64,000 nt of DNA, from positions 248,001-312,000 of the forward strand of contig CAJXRQ010000001.1 in assembly GCA_913060505.1 (NCBI GenBank), in the 5' to 3' direction. This document shows, piece after piece, positions 40,571 to 50,504 of this stretch; position 1 is the first letter of the stretch, and each line of letters starts with the position of its first letter. The notes beneath the pieces are model-generated. The model was not told where the DNA came from, made no database searches, and saw nothing but the letters and a program-made list of their open reading frames with translations. This DNA comes from an uncultured Desulfovibrio sp. (GTDB lineage: Bacteria > Desulfobacterota > Desulfovibrionia > Desulfovibrionales > Desulfovibrionaceae). The position numbers and the translations under genes were made by a program.

Positions 40571-41446
40571 CTATTTCCGGATGAATTTTTCGGCGTTGTA
40601 GCTGCTGCGTACCAACGGGGCACAGAACATGTGCGGGATGCCTTTGGCTGTTCCTGCTGCTGCGTACTCATCAAAGCTTGGCGGCGGCACATATCGTTGT
40701 ACTTGAGGGTGTTGGCGTGAGGGCTGCATATATTGGCCGACCGTCACAATGTCACAGTTGACGGCAGCCAGATCTCCCAGCACGCGCAGAACTTGCGAGT
40801 CGTTTTCGCCAAGCCCTACCATGATACCGCTTTTCGTCGGGATATTCGGATCGATCTGTTTGGAATTGACCAGCAGGTCAAGGCTCTGGCGATAGTCGGC
40901 CTGGGGCCTGATTTTACTATAGAGCTCCGACGCGGTTTCAAGGTTGTGGTTCAGGATATCCGGCTTGGCGTCGAGCACGGTTTTCAGGGCGTTCCGATTC
41001 CCCTTGAAATCGGGAATGAGTACTTCCACGCTGCATCCTGGCTGCACTCGCCGCACTGCCTGAATGGTGGCGGCAAAATGCGCTGCCCCGCCGTCAGGCA
41101 GGTCGTCACGCGTCACGGAAGTAATGACGACGTGCTTGAGTTTGAGCCTGCGAGCCGCTTCCGCAACCCTGTCCGGTTCATCCTCGGCCAGCGGTTCGGT
41201 CTTTCCGGGCGTGATGTTGCAGAACGCACAGTTGCGGGTACAAATGCTGCCCATGATCAGGAACGTGGCCACATTCTTGCCGAAGCACTCCCAACAGTTG
41301 GGGCATTTCGCACTTTGGCAGACCGTGTTCAGCTCAAGATCCCTGAGCAGATCACGAGTTCCTGCAAACTTCGCGTCCCCGGGCAGTTTGATGCGCAACC
41401 ACGGCGGTATGCGCAAAGGTTTTTTCAAATTCTTCTCGGAAGACAT
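40571..41446 (-). CDS. lipA: Lipoyl synthase
   Basis: [38 protein letters not shown]. Confidence 0.97.
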   Translation of the reverse strand: MSSEKNLKKPLRIPPWLRIKLPGDAKFAGTRDLLRDLELNTVCQSAKCPNCWECFGKNVATFLIMGSICTRNCAFCNITPGKTEPLAEDEPDRVAEAARRLKLKHVVITSVTRDDLPDGGAAHFAATIQAVRRVQPGCSVEVLIPDFKGNRNALKTVLDAKPDILNHNLETASELYSKIRPQADYRQSLDLLVNSKQIDPNIPTKSGIMVGLGENDSQVLRVLGDLAAVNCDIVTVGQYMQPSRQHPQVQRYVPPPSFDEYAAAGTAKGIPHMFCAPLVRSSYNAEKFIRK

Positions 41447-42035
41447 CTTTCACATCCCGGACTGAGATTTCCCTGTCGGCCTCCATGCTCAGCGAAGTGG
41501 GGGATGCCCCCTGAATTCCGCACAGGGTAATGAGGTTGAAAAGACTGACGTCCGGCCCTACGTTCAGGGCCAATCCGTGATAGGTGACCCATTTGCGGAC
41601 GCCGATACCCATGGAACAGATTTTCCGGTTTTCGTCCACCCAGACACCCGGATATCCTTTGCGTCTGGCTGTCTGTACGCCGAAGCGGGCACAGGTGTTG
41701 ATAACCGTACTTTCCATGTCATGGAAAAAAGCGCGTATGCCGCCCGGCCGTTTTTCCACTTTCCAGATGGGGTAGCCCACGAGTTGGCCCGGAAAGTGGC
41801 AGGTGATATTGCCACCCCTTGTCGTTTGGGCGAGCGTGATCCCCTGCCGGGCCAGAAATTCCTTGCCCACGTGCAGGTTCTCGCCGCCGCCCTGCCTGCC
41901 GTAGGTGATGACCTTGGGGTGTTCCAACAGGAAGAGGGTATTGTCCGTCTGTCCGTCCATGACGGATTGCAACCGTTCGAGCTGCAATGTTTCGGCCTCT
42001 TTGTAGCCCACAAGTCCAAGGTCTATGATGTTCAT
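41352..42035 (-). CDS. lipB: Octanoyltransferase LipB
   Basis: [25 protein letters not shown]...[22 protein letters not shown]. Confidence 0.94.
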   Translation of the reverse strand: MNIIDLGLVGYKEAETLQLERLQSVMDGQTDNTLFLLEHPKVITYGRQGGGENLHVGKEFLARQGITLAQTTRGGNITCHFPGQLVGYPIWKVEKRPGGIRAFFHDMESTVINTCARFGVQTARRKGYPGVWVDENRKICSMGIGVRKWVTYHGLALNVGPDVSLFNLITLCGIQGASPTSLSMEADREISVRDVKDVFREEFEKTFAHTAVVAHQTARGREVCRNS

Positions 42036-43165
42036 TGTTTCCTGTCCTGTTTCATGGCAACAGGCAGCACCACGGCTCCGGATTTTATATCGGTTTTCGA
42101 TTCCTCGGGCCATTGTGGAATGACGAATTGGCCGGGATAGAGCATTGCTCCGGTTGGCGGGTATTGCAACAATGTCAGCCCTCTGGAACTGCATGCGTAT
42201 TGTCCGCGTCCTTCCGGCAGGGGGAAAGGCTCGGATATGACGCGTACTGAGTCGCCGTGCTCCACCTCGGATTCGGACATGTACAGAAAGCTCAAGCTCA
42301 ATCCGGACTTGGTCAACCGAGCGCGACGTGTCAGGTCCATGAGTTTGGACGGTGCTCCGTCGATTCCAAAATTGAAATGACACCATGGAGCCTTCCCCAG
42401 CCCTGTCATGGGACATTCCGCAGAATGAGTGCACGGAGCCAGAGGCGTGAATCCATGTTCCAAAAGCAGGCCTCGCAGGCAGGAAAGTATTTCACCGGAT
42501 CGGCGCAGGCCCGGTTCAATCAAAAGCAGCCGGGCGTTTGGAGCCATATATTGCCTGAGGTTGCGCGCCAGTTTGCCCATGGGATCCTGCTGTTTCCCTC
42601 GTGCAGTCAGGTTCAGCTCGTTGAGCGTGTTGGCGGCTACCACGAGGTCGCCCTCTTCGCGCAGCTTGGTGCCAAGCGATCCTTTGACCGTAACAATACG
42701 CCATGGGGCTTTGTTTCCGGCAATCTGCTCAAAGAGCTTGCGGCCCTCGTTCATGACTTTGGGGGCGCGGTCCACGCAGACGAAGGTGAGAGGGCGAGTG
42801 CGGAGCGCCGGCATGGACATCCACATGGCAAGGGGTACTGTCAGTGGCCCGGAACCGAGGTCGATGATGGTGCCGTTTTCACGCACCGAAGGATTGATGC
42901 CGCTGAAAAGCCGGGACATACGGTACAGGTTCCACGGCAGGAAATAGTGCAGGTAAGCCCCCATGAAACGGGCATCGCCCATATAATCCTTTTTCAGGGA
43001 TTCCCGGTCCGAGGTCAGACAGTCGGAAAGAGCGCGCACATTCTTGTGCAAGACTTCCCGGTGTTTTCCCTTGAGGGGAAACGTTTTGGACAGGGCCGAA
43101 TGGAAACGGTTCAGCATGTCCAGCGTGTCCTTTTCCAGACGGGGAAACAAATTTTTAATCAACAT
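42032..43165 (-). CDS. Rsm22-like small ribosomal subunit methyltransferase family protein
   Basis: SAM motif [15 protein letters not shown]; Rsm22-type Cys motif CTHSAECPM...APWCHFNF. Confidence 0.75.
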   Translation of the reverse strand: MLIKNLFPRLEKDTLDMLNRFHSALSKTFPLKGKHREVLHKNVRALSDCLTSDRESLKKDYMGDARFMGAYLHYFLPWNLYRMSRLFSGINPSVRENGTIIDLGSGPLTVPLAMWMSMPALRTRPLTFVCVDRAPKVMNEGRKLFEQIAGNKAPWRIVTVKGSLGTKLREEGDLVVAANTLNELNLTARGKQQDPMGKLARNLRQYMAPNARLLLIEPGLRRSGEILSCLRGLLLEHGFTPLAPCTHSAECPMTGLGKAPWCHFNFGIDGAPSKLMDLTRRARLTKSGLSLSFLYMSESEVEHGDSVRVISEPFPLPEGRGQYACSSRGLTLLQYPPTGAMLYPGQFVIPQWPEESKTDIKSGAVVLPVAMKQDRKQ

Positions 43166-44705
43166 AGGTAAAACGCATCCTTTCCACATATCTGTTGCCG
43201 AAATCGGGATCATCGGTCAGATCCAGCACCCTCATGGATTCGGGCGTTTCGGCCAGCCAGGTGCGAGCCTCTGGCTGTGTCAGCAACAGTTCGGTTCCCC
43301 TGAGTGATGTGTTGCCTGCACGGAATGTACGATCGCGTATGTCCGGGGGCAGGAACCCGAGGGTTTCGAGGTCTTCCAGAGAAACATGCTCGCCCATGGC
43401 TCCGGCAACATGCACGGCGGCCAGGTCGCGGACTTTCAGTCCCGCTTTCGCCAGCAAGGCGGCTATGGCCAGATTGAAGGCGGCCTTGACCTTGAGAATT
43501 TCTTCCATGTCCGAGGCCGGTACAATCAACTCCGGCATGACCGTAAAGGCCGGTTCATTGCCGAGCGAAGTCAGGCGCGGCCTGAGTTTGAAGGCAAGCG
43601 GTGTGCACCCTGACCGGAAAAGGCCCTGCTCGTCAAGCACACCGTTGCTGTACAACAATGCCGCAAGCGAAAGATAGCCTGTGCCTGTCATTGCGGAAAC
43701 GGTTGCATTGCCGTCGGAAATACGCTGAGGCGCTATGCCCGCCGGAGTGGCTGCAAAGCTGGAGATTATGCCCGGCCCTGCGGTTTGTCCATGACGCAGG
43801 CCCACTCCTTCCAGTGCCGGTCCCATGGGAACGCTGGCACAAATGCGTTCCGTCTCGGAAAGGCTGAGAATGAACTCGCCGTTGGTTCCCATGTCTGCCA
43901 GCAGGTGTGGAAAGGTCTCCTCCCCGGAAAAATGTATGGCCGCCAGTCCTGCACTAATGTCCGCGCCAACGAATGGCGCGAAAAGCGGAGGAATGTATGC
44001 CGGTGGCAGATTGGGCGACAGGGGGCGGCTGTCGTTGCCCACATAGGGGAGGGTGTAGGGCGCGCTTGCAAGCGGGGCTGTGTCCAGTCCCAACAGAATA
44101 TAGGTCATGGCCGGATTGCCGGATACGGCCAAAGCCTTGCATGAACCGCCCAACGTCTCCTGTGCTGTCGAGGCGTACTCTTCAATCCGTTGTAACACCA
44201 GAGTCCGTAGAATCCCGGCCTGTTTGGGGTGCGCCGCCTGTGCCAGACGGGACATGACTTCGCTGCCCAGTCCTGTCTGCGGGTTGAGTCCGGTCTGAAG
44301 CAGAGCCCGTTCACCGTGTACCAGAGCCGAGCAATGAATGCTGGTGGTGCCGAGGTCTACTGCCAGCAGGAAGTCTCCGCCGGACGTTGATAAGTGTTTT
44401 TTTGTGGCCGAACTGCGCCGTGGCGCTGGAAGCTCCAAAACGCAAGCACGCGAGTCGTGCAGGCAGGACAAACGCCACCCGTTTTTCAGATCCTCGTCGG
44501 AAAAACGTTTGCGTTCCTCGGGCAGGGGAGCGGGGGGCTCGCTTATGAATCGGACCTTGCACAGTCCGCATTTGCCAAGCCCGGAGCAGAGCGGGACATC
44601 CTGCCACAGACCGAGCAGAAAGATGGTTTGGGCCAGCGACACGTTGGGATCGTGTTCTGTAGCAAGCGTTTTGCCGTCACTGGTCGTAATGGAAATTTTT
44701 GTCAT
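43155..44705 (-). CDS. [2Fe-2S]/ASKHA-domain protein (RACo/RamA-like reductive activator)
   Basis: N-terminal 2Fe-2S VPLCSGLGKCGLCKVRF; LLAVDLGTTSIHCSALV, VGADISAGLAAI, LADMGTNGEFIL. Confidence 0.85.
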   Translation of the reverse strand: MTKISITTSDGKTLATEHDPNVSLAQTIFLLGLWQDVPLCSGLGKCGLCKVRFISEPPAPLPEERKRFSDEDLKNGWRLSCLHDSRACVLELPAPRRSSATKKHLSTSGGDFLLAVDLGTTSIHCSALVHGERALLQTGLNPQTGLGSEVMSRLAQAAHPKQAGILRTLVLQRIEEYASTAQETLGGSCKALAVSGNPAMTYILLGLDTAPLASAPYTLPYVGNDSRPLSPNLPPAYIPPLFAPFVGADISAGLAAIHFSGEETFPHLLADMGTNGEFILSLSETERICASVPMGPALEGVGLRHGQTAGPGIISSFAATPAGIAPQRISDGNATVSAMTGTGYLSLAALLYSNGVLDEQGLFRSGCTPLAFKLRPRLTSLGNEPAFTVMPELIVPASDMEEILKVKAAFNLAIAALLAKAGLKVRDLAAVHVAGAMGEHVSLEDLETLGFLPPDIRDRTFRAGNTSLRGTELLLTQPEARTWLAETPESMRVLDLTDDPDFGNRYVERMRFTYVD

Positions 44706-44835
44706 TGTTTCGCCTTGCCCGGTAAAAGGAAACGCATGCTATCGTAAGCCCTGTGGTGTGTAAACGTTGCGGTGCGAAGAAACAGCTTGGAAAAATACAA
44801 TAGTGATGATAGTAACTCAACCGCAAGGGTAGACC

Positions 44836-45189
44836 ATGTCATATTCCGAAACAACAAATCGCGAGTTGTATCGCGCGACGAAATTCAACCTGTATGCCAA
44901 GGTGGCAAATCAGGATGTTGCTTTTGGTGTGCGTGATATTTCCGTGGAATCCCTTGGACTTGCCGTCGAAGGGCGACTCGTGTTGGGTATGCAGTTCAGT
45001 GTTTATCTCTTTTGTGGGGAAATTCCTGTGGCCAGCAATTTGCGCGTGCAGGTGGTCCATTACGAAAAAGGATATGCCCGCTGCCAGTACGTGGATTTGA
45101 CTCAGGGGCAGTCCCAATCCCTGCAACGTATCGTGACCCGTCGTTACGTGAGCGGCACTCCCATACAGCGTCGTCGTCTCTATTCTTAA
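44836..45189 (+). CDS. PilZ-like domain protein
   Basis: REL YRATKFNLYAKV...VRDISVESLGLAVEG layout. Confidence 0.6.
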   Translation: MSYSETTNRELYRATKFNLYAKVANQDVAFGVRDISVESLGLAVEGRLVLGMQFSVYLFCGEIPVASNLRVQVVHYEKGYARCQYVDLTQGQSQSLQRIVTRRYVSGTPIQRRRLYS

Positions 45190-45503
45190 TCATTCTGAAC
45201 CGTATCGGTTCTGCTTCATTGTGCCTCCCGTTTTGGCCTCGGCCTTTGCTGCGGTGTTTGAGCCGAGTCGCACCCGTATTGTTTGAGGGCGAGGGCACTT
45301 CGCCTGCTTTCTGGGAGGATCTCTATTATTGGTTTCAGAGACTTTTCCTGCATGAGTCCCGGTGACACACGTGCTGTTTCGGCGTGGACGGTACCCCGAA
45401 GAATCAAGGAGATCCCTCAGAGGAGGATGAGAGACAAACCGCCCACGCCGACAGTAATCAGCAAGGATTGGGTGTATTGTTCGATCTGGCCGTCATGTTT
45501 TTT

Positions 45504-47585
45504 TTAAAAACGGACGGTGAATTTCGTGCCGATTGTAAGCGGCTTTCCGGAAATTAACGCTCCGTTGAAGCAGGAAACGGCGTAGTCTTCGTCCAGCAGG
45601 TTGTTTCCGTAAAGGTACAGATCCCAATCTTCAGACTCGTATCCGATCTTGGCGTTGACCAGTGTGTAATCCGACTGCTTGTAATTATTGTCTTCCGTGA
45701 GATATTGTGCTCCGCGACGGCTGGCGTTTATGCCCAGATAGTAGCCGGAGTCAAAGCGGTAAGTTGTGCCGCAAGTCACAGTATACTCGTTGGTAAAAGG
45801 CAGTTTGTTGCCTTTAAAGTTGGTTGTGGAGTTGAACTTGAAGTCGTCGAATTCATATTCGAACATGTATCCGCCTGAAGCGAATACATCCCATCCGCGC
45901 GTCAGGCGGAGTCGGGCATCCAGTTCCATGCCCGAGCTGTGCGCCTTGGCCGCATTGCGTTTTTCATAGTTGCCGAACGGGCTGGACGCGCTGTACGTGT
46001 CCACCTGCATGTCGTCCCAATCAATATAGAAGAGGGCGGCGTTGCATTCCAACCTGTCATCAAAATGGCGGCCTTTGTAGCCGACTTCATAGGTTGTGGT
46101 GAATTCAGGGTCCACCGCTTCCTGAACCAGAGCTACCTCGGTCATGACGTTGTTGTAGTCGCCAGCCTTGAATCCGCGGGCCACAGAGGCGTATATACGT
46201 TTTTGTTTGTCGAGAAGGTAGGAAACGTTGAGAGACGGTGAAGCGGCTATCCAATGCTTGCTGAGGTTCAGGTCGCCAGTGGCCAGACCGCTGATGTTAG
46301 TCGTGTTTTCCCAATCCAGCTCCTTATGCTCATAGTCGACGCGCATTGTACCGGTAACTTCAACCCTGTCAAAGAACCGGTGGGATAACTCCCCGAATAC
46401 TGCCAAACCTGTAGTCTGGATCGTGGAATCCTGGCGCATGGTGGCACCGGGAGTCATGCCCCAGTCCGCCGCGTTGTTTCCGAAGCTGATTTCCGTGCTG
46501 GTGTCGATGTTTTCATACAGGCCGAACACACCGGCAAGCCATTTCAGGTTTTCCATGTCTCCACCGTTAAGACGGATTTCCTGAGTCACCGTATTGAAGT
46601 CTTCTTCATACTCGCATTGCTGGATATCCCGGCTGGAAAAATCCCAGTCGTGGAGAAAACCATATTGTGATCGGCTGTAGTTGGTGATTGAGGTCATTTT
46701 GAATCCGTCAAAATCCTTTTCCCAGCGAAGGGTCGGAGAGACGAGGAACCCTTTATTGTATCCGGGCTCGTTATTTTCGGTCTTGGTCGTAACCGATTCA
46801 TTCATGAGGCCGCATTGATCGAATCCGCTGTCATAGGAATCGGCATACATGCTGAACGTGAATTTACCTGCTTCGTCCGGTGTCCACTCCAGTTTGCCGC
46901 GTCCGGTAAATTGCTCCGAATTGTTGGAGTCATCCTCATCCAGATACGTGTTTTCGAAATAACCGTCCGAGCGTTTGTAGGATAACGCTACGCGAAATGC
47001 CGACAAATCGTTCAGGGCGCTTCCCAATACACAACTTGTGTTCACGGTATTGTAACTACTGTAATCAACGGATGCTTCGGTCGTGGTCTCACGGGATACC
47101 GGCTTGGTGGTGATGGTGACCATTCCTGCATGGGTGTTGCGTCCGTAAAGAGCTCCCTGGCTGCCGCGAACCACCTCGATCTGTTCCACGTCAAGCTCGG
47201 TATCCAGCGCCACGTAGGGAACGAACACATCATCGATACTGATATTCCAGACCTTATTCATGTTGGATAGCCCGCCCACGCCCCGGTATGAGATTTGGGT
47301 GGTGTAGCCATCCATTTTGTTGAATCCGATGTTCGGGGAAAAGAGTGCCACATCTTCAAGATTTTCTATGTTCAGGTCTTGAAGCTGCGTTTCGGTAAAA
47401 GCCGTCACACTGGCCGGGACGTCCTGCTTGTCTGTTTTTACTTTTTGCGATGTGACCACAACCGGGTCGAGTCGCAAGGCGTCGTCTTCATCCGTATCCT
47501 CATCGGCAAGGGCCGTGAATGGCAACAACAGGCATGCCAACAGGCACAGCAGCAAATGCATAAATTTTTTCATAAGGTTCTCCAC
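45504..47585 (-). CDS. TonB-dependent outer membrane receptor (siderophore/metallophore-type)
   Basis: Signal peptide; TonB box-like DPVVVTSQK; plug VEQIEVVRGSQGALYGRNTHAGMVTITTK; C-terminal F after beta strands. Confidence 0.93.
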   Translation of the reverse strand: MENLMKKFMHLLLCLLACLLLPFTALADEDTDEDDALRLDPVVVTSQKVKTDKQDVPASVTAFTETQLQDLNIENLEDVALFSPNIGFNKMDGYTTQISYRGVGGLSNMNKVWNISIDDVFVPYVALDTELDVEQIEVVRGSQGALYGRNTHAGMVTITTKPVSRETTTEASVDYSSYNTVNTSCVLGSALNDLSAFRVALSYKRSDGYFENTYLDEDDSNNSEQFTGRGKLEWTPDEAGKFTFSMYADSYDSGFDQCGLMNESVTTKTENNEPGYNKGFLVSPTLRWEKDFDGFKMTSITNYSRSQYGFLHDWDFSSRDIQQCEYEEDFNTVTQEIRLNGGDMENLKWLAGVFGLYENIDTSTEISFGNNAADWGMTPGATMRQDSTIQTTGLAVFGELSHRFFDRVEVTGTMRVDYEHKELDWENTTNISGLATGDLNLSKHWIAASPSLNVSYLLDKQKRIYASVARGFKAGDYNNVMTEVALVQEAVDPEFTTTYEVGYKGRHFDDRLECNAALFYIDWDDMQVDTYSASSPFGNYEKRNAAKAHSSGMELDARLRLTRGWDVFASGGYMFEYEFDDFKFNSTTNFKGNKLPFTNEYTVTCGTTYRFDSGYYLGINASRRGAQYLTEDNNYKQSDYTLVNAKIGYESEDWDLYLYGNNLLDEDYAVSCFNGALISGKPLTIGTKFTVRF

Positions 47586-47734
47586 GTATCTAAAAAAATG
47601 GGGTTGGATTTCCCTTTAGGTAGTCGGAGTCCCATATGATTTCTTCCCGCAGCCGTACAAAAACGACTCACGGAAGGTTTGCACTTCTTTTCTCCCGACG
47701 TTTAATTCCCACATCCGGGCTTGACATTTGTCGC

Positions 47735-47753
47735 GATATTGATTTTCGTTCTC
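47735..47753. promoter_or_regulatory. Candidate Fur box in TonB receptor/AraC divergent intergenic region
   Basis: gatattgattttcgttctc matches 14 of 19 positions of GATAATGATAATCATTATC. Confidence 0.4.
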
Positions 47754-47787
47754 AGTGTTTTGTCTGTCTTAAAAGAGGGGGAGTTGA

Positions 47788-48765
47788 TTGATGGAGGGAA
47801 ACTCGCACCGCGGCAAAGCCGTGGACGGGAATGATTTTCCCCAGCTGCGGCGCCATGAGGTCCAGCAGGGGATTTTTTTGAGCTTGTTGGATGGAAAGTT
47901 CGAGAAAGATGCGGTCTCGCATTTCGAGCACAAACGGGAAACTGTCGAGTTCAATTTTATTTTGTCGGGGCGGGCTCGGGCTTCGGTTCGGCGGCATACG
48001 GACTTTGAGCGTATTGATGTCCAGCCGGGCACTTTTATGGCGATTTACCTGCCTTCATCCGAGGGAGATTTTAGCATCAGCGCAGGGCAGGACGTACGGA
48101 TGCTGGGCATCGAATTAGAGCTGGCGCAGCTTGAATCACTGTTCGCACAGCAGGATTCAGGACTGCTCAAACGGTTGCATGTGGCCCCGGAAACCCTGTT
48201 CAACAACAGTCTCGCCATTTCTCCGGCCCAGAAAATGGTTGCTCGCCAGATGTTGGCCTGTTCGCTTTCGGGCGTTGCTCTGACCTTGTTTCTTCAGGCC
48301 AAGACATTAGAAATGCTTGCTTACCAGATAGAGTTGTTCACCCGATTCGAAAGCCGGGATGACAATGCCAGACCGCATGAGCCGCTGCCTTTGGGGGACG
48401 AGAAAAAAGTCCGCCGGGCGAGGGAGCTTCTGAAGGAACAGATGGCCGATCCGCCGAATCTTGAGGAATTGGCCCGGTTGTGCCATCTCAATGTTGGCAA
48501 GCTGAAAAAAGGGTTTCGCAGTGTTTTTGGGAGCACGGCCTTTGGGTGCCTGCACGAGGATCGTATGGAACGGGCGCACCAGTTGCTGTCCACACGGCAG
48601 ATGAATGTCAGTCAGGTGGCCTGGGAGGTCGGGTATACCAATGTAGGCCATTTTAGCGTGGCGTTTCGCAAGGCCTACGGAGAAAGCCCCAAGAAGTTTC
48701 AGCAGCAGCTTGCTCTTTTCCCCGAAATGGCGGGCCACAGGTTCCGGTTGGATGTGTGTTCCTGA
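47788..48765 (+). CDS. AraC family transcriptional regulator (PchR/YbtA-like)
   Basis: C-terminal HTH LEELARLCHLNVGKLKKGFRSVFGSTAFGCLHEDRMERAHQLL...VSQVAWEVGYTNVGHFSVAFRKAYGESPKKF. Confidence 0.93.
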   Translation: MMEGNSHRGKAVDGNDFPQLRRHEVQQGIFLSLLDGKFEKDAVSHFEHKRETVEFNFILSGRARASVRRHTDFERIDVQPGTFMAIYLPSSEGDFSISAGQDVRMLGIELELAQLESLFAQQDSGLLKRLHVAPETLFNNSLAISPAQKMVARQMLACSLSGVALTLFLQAKTLEMLAYQIELFTRFESRDDNARPHEPLPLGDEKKVRRARELLKEQMADPPNLEELARLCHLNVGKLKKGFRSVFGSTAFGCLHEDRMERAHQLLSTRQMNVSQVAWEVGYTNVGHFSVAFRKAYGESPKKFQQQLALFPEMAGHRFRLDVCS

Positions 48766-48943
48766 GCCGGCTGGGGGCGTATGGCACGGGGTGCAAAAAA
48801 CAGGAAATTCGGGACAGGGATAAGGTCAGGGGTGAAAGCTCTTTTGGTGGCGCAAATGCGCTATTGCAACCGGTGAGTACCACGAAAGGCATTTCCTGTT
48901 TTCAGGGGAACTTCAAAAAACGGGATGGGAAGCTGCATGCTGC

Positions 48944-49738
48944 CTAACGGCGTTCAAGCCGTTTCATGGCTTCGTCGAGATGGGCCAGCCATATTGCCGC
49001 CAGCGCATCGTATTCTCCGGCTCCTTTGAGTACGGCTTCGCAGGATATTCCGATTTTTTCCAGCACACTTTTCCATGTGTGCCCGCTTTTGCCCACCATA
49101 TCTTTTGAGGCGTGGTGCCCTGCGCCGAACAGGAATGGAAGCAGAAATGCCTTTTCCACGCCCCGTTGCATGAGCTTGTCGCGTATTGCTTCTATGCCGG
49201 GTTCGGCCTCAAGCGCTCCTACGAATACGTCCGGATCAAGCTGCTGGATACAGTCGTGCAATCCTTCGTAATAGACGTTGCCCGGATGCAGTGTGCCATG
49301 TCCCATGAGCAGGACCGCCTCGCGAGCCTTGCGGTGTGTTGGGAGTACGGAAAGTATGGCCTGCGCCACCTGTTCAATGTCTTCTTCTCCGGCCAGCAGC
49401 GGAAAACCCACTTCAACGCGTTCGAATCCGTTTTCTTGGAGCATGAACTTGCTGGCCAGCGGGAGAAGATCATGAAATTCCGATCCGGGGATCATGTGGA
49501 GGGATTGCACGGCCACGCGCTTTGTGCCCTGATCCAGCAGCCGTTGCAATGCTTCGGAAACGGAGTCGGCCTGTTCTCCGGCCCGGACCATGCGTCCGCG
49601 GATGGCTTTCGAGGTGTAAGCCTTGAAAACGGGCACATTTGGCCATGCTTTTTGTACGCGTTCCACCATCCGGTCGAGGGCCGCCATTGCGTTTTGATGG
49701 CGTGATCCGTACGAGGCCAATATTATTGCTTTATTCAT
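48944..49738 (-). CDS. cbiK: Sirohydrochlorin cobaltochelatase, cytoplasmic CbiK type
   Basis: AIILASYGSRHQNAMAALDRM, VQSLHMIPGSEFHDL, LLMGHGTLHPGN, FLFGAGHHASKDM; no signal peptide. Confidence 0.88.
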   Translation of the reverse strand: MNKAIILASYGSRHQNAMAALDRMVERVQKAWPNVPVFKAYTSKAIRGRMVRAGEQADSVSEALQRLLDQGTKRVAVQSLHMIPGSEFHDLLPLASKFMLQENGFERVEVGFPLLAGEEDIEQVAQAILSVLPTHRKAREAVLLMGHGTLHPGNVYYEGLHDCIQQLDPDVFVGALEAEPGIEAIRDKLMQRGVEKAFLLPFLFGAGHHASKDMVGKSGHTWKSVLEKIGISCEAVLKGAGEYDALAAIWLAHLDEAMKRLERR

Positions 49739-50447
49739 GCGGGTTCTTTCGTACCAGCGCCAGACTGAAGTAGTGCGGCTTTTCCGGAGCGTCCTTGATG
49801 TCCATGAGTATGGATTCGTTTTCCATGCCCAGCCGTGAAACCAGTACGGTTTTGTCGTCGAGACGCAATTCGTTCAATGTGTCGCGTATTTCCGTAAAGT
49901 TTTTGTAGGTCTTCAGGATAACGGCATTGTCGGCATTGTCCAGCAGTTCTTTAAGCCGGTTTTTATCGCAAACCCCGGACGTGACCACAAGGCTTTCCTT
50001 GGATTCCGCCAATATGAAGCCCACGCGGGCAGCAGCGGCCTGATAGGAAGTAATACCGGGAACCACGCCGGTACGCAATTCCGGGGCGAGACGCTTGAGT
50101 GTGTTCAGCAGGTAGCCGAAGGTGCTGTAGGTCAGAGGATCGCCCAGTGTCAGGAAGACGGCGTTGTTTCCATCTCGCAGTTCTTCCGCCACGATGTTGG
50201 CATTGGTTTCCCAAGCGTTGCGCAACAATGCCTTGTCGCGGGTCATGGGAAAGCCCAGTTGCACTATGCGCACTTCTTTGCGCATGTGCGGACGGGCGAT
50301 GTTCAAGGCCGTGGAGTAGTCGTTTTTGGTGGAAGATGCCGCAAAAACGACGTCCGCATCGTTGAGTATTCTGACGGCCTTGAGTGTCAGCAGTTCCGGA
50401 TCTCCGGGGCCGACGCCGATGCCGTACAGCATGCCGGGTTTTGTCAT
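49731..50447 (-). CDS. cbiL: Precorrin-2/cobalt-factor-2 C20-methyltransferase
   Basis: GIGVGPGDPELLTLKAVRIL, FLTLGDPLTYSTFGYLL, VVPGITSYQAAAAR. Confidence 0.92.
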   Translation of the reverse strand: MTKPGMLYGIGVGPGDPELLTLKAVRILNDADVVFAASSTKNDYSTALNIARPHMRKEVRIVQLGFPMTRDKALLRNAWETNANIVAEELRDGNNAVFLTLGDPLTYSTFGYLLNTLKRLAPELRTGVVPGITSYQAAAARVGFILAESKESLVVTSGVCDKNRLKELLDNADNAVILKTYKNFTEIRDTLNELRLDDKTVLVSRLGMENESILMDIKDAPEKPHYFSLALVRKNPHE

Positions 50448-50504
50448 TGTATGGTATCCCTTTCGCCTGTTTCGGGCAGGCGTTGGTGAATGTTGTTTAC
50501 AGTG

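Noticed and set aside
47586-47787. Possible second cobalamin riboswitch before the TonB receptor
   Set aside because: No B12 box, GCCACTG or GGGAA elements found on either strand.
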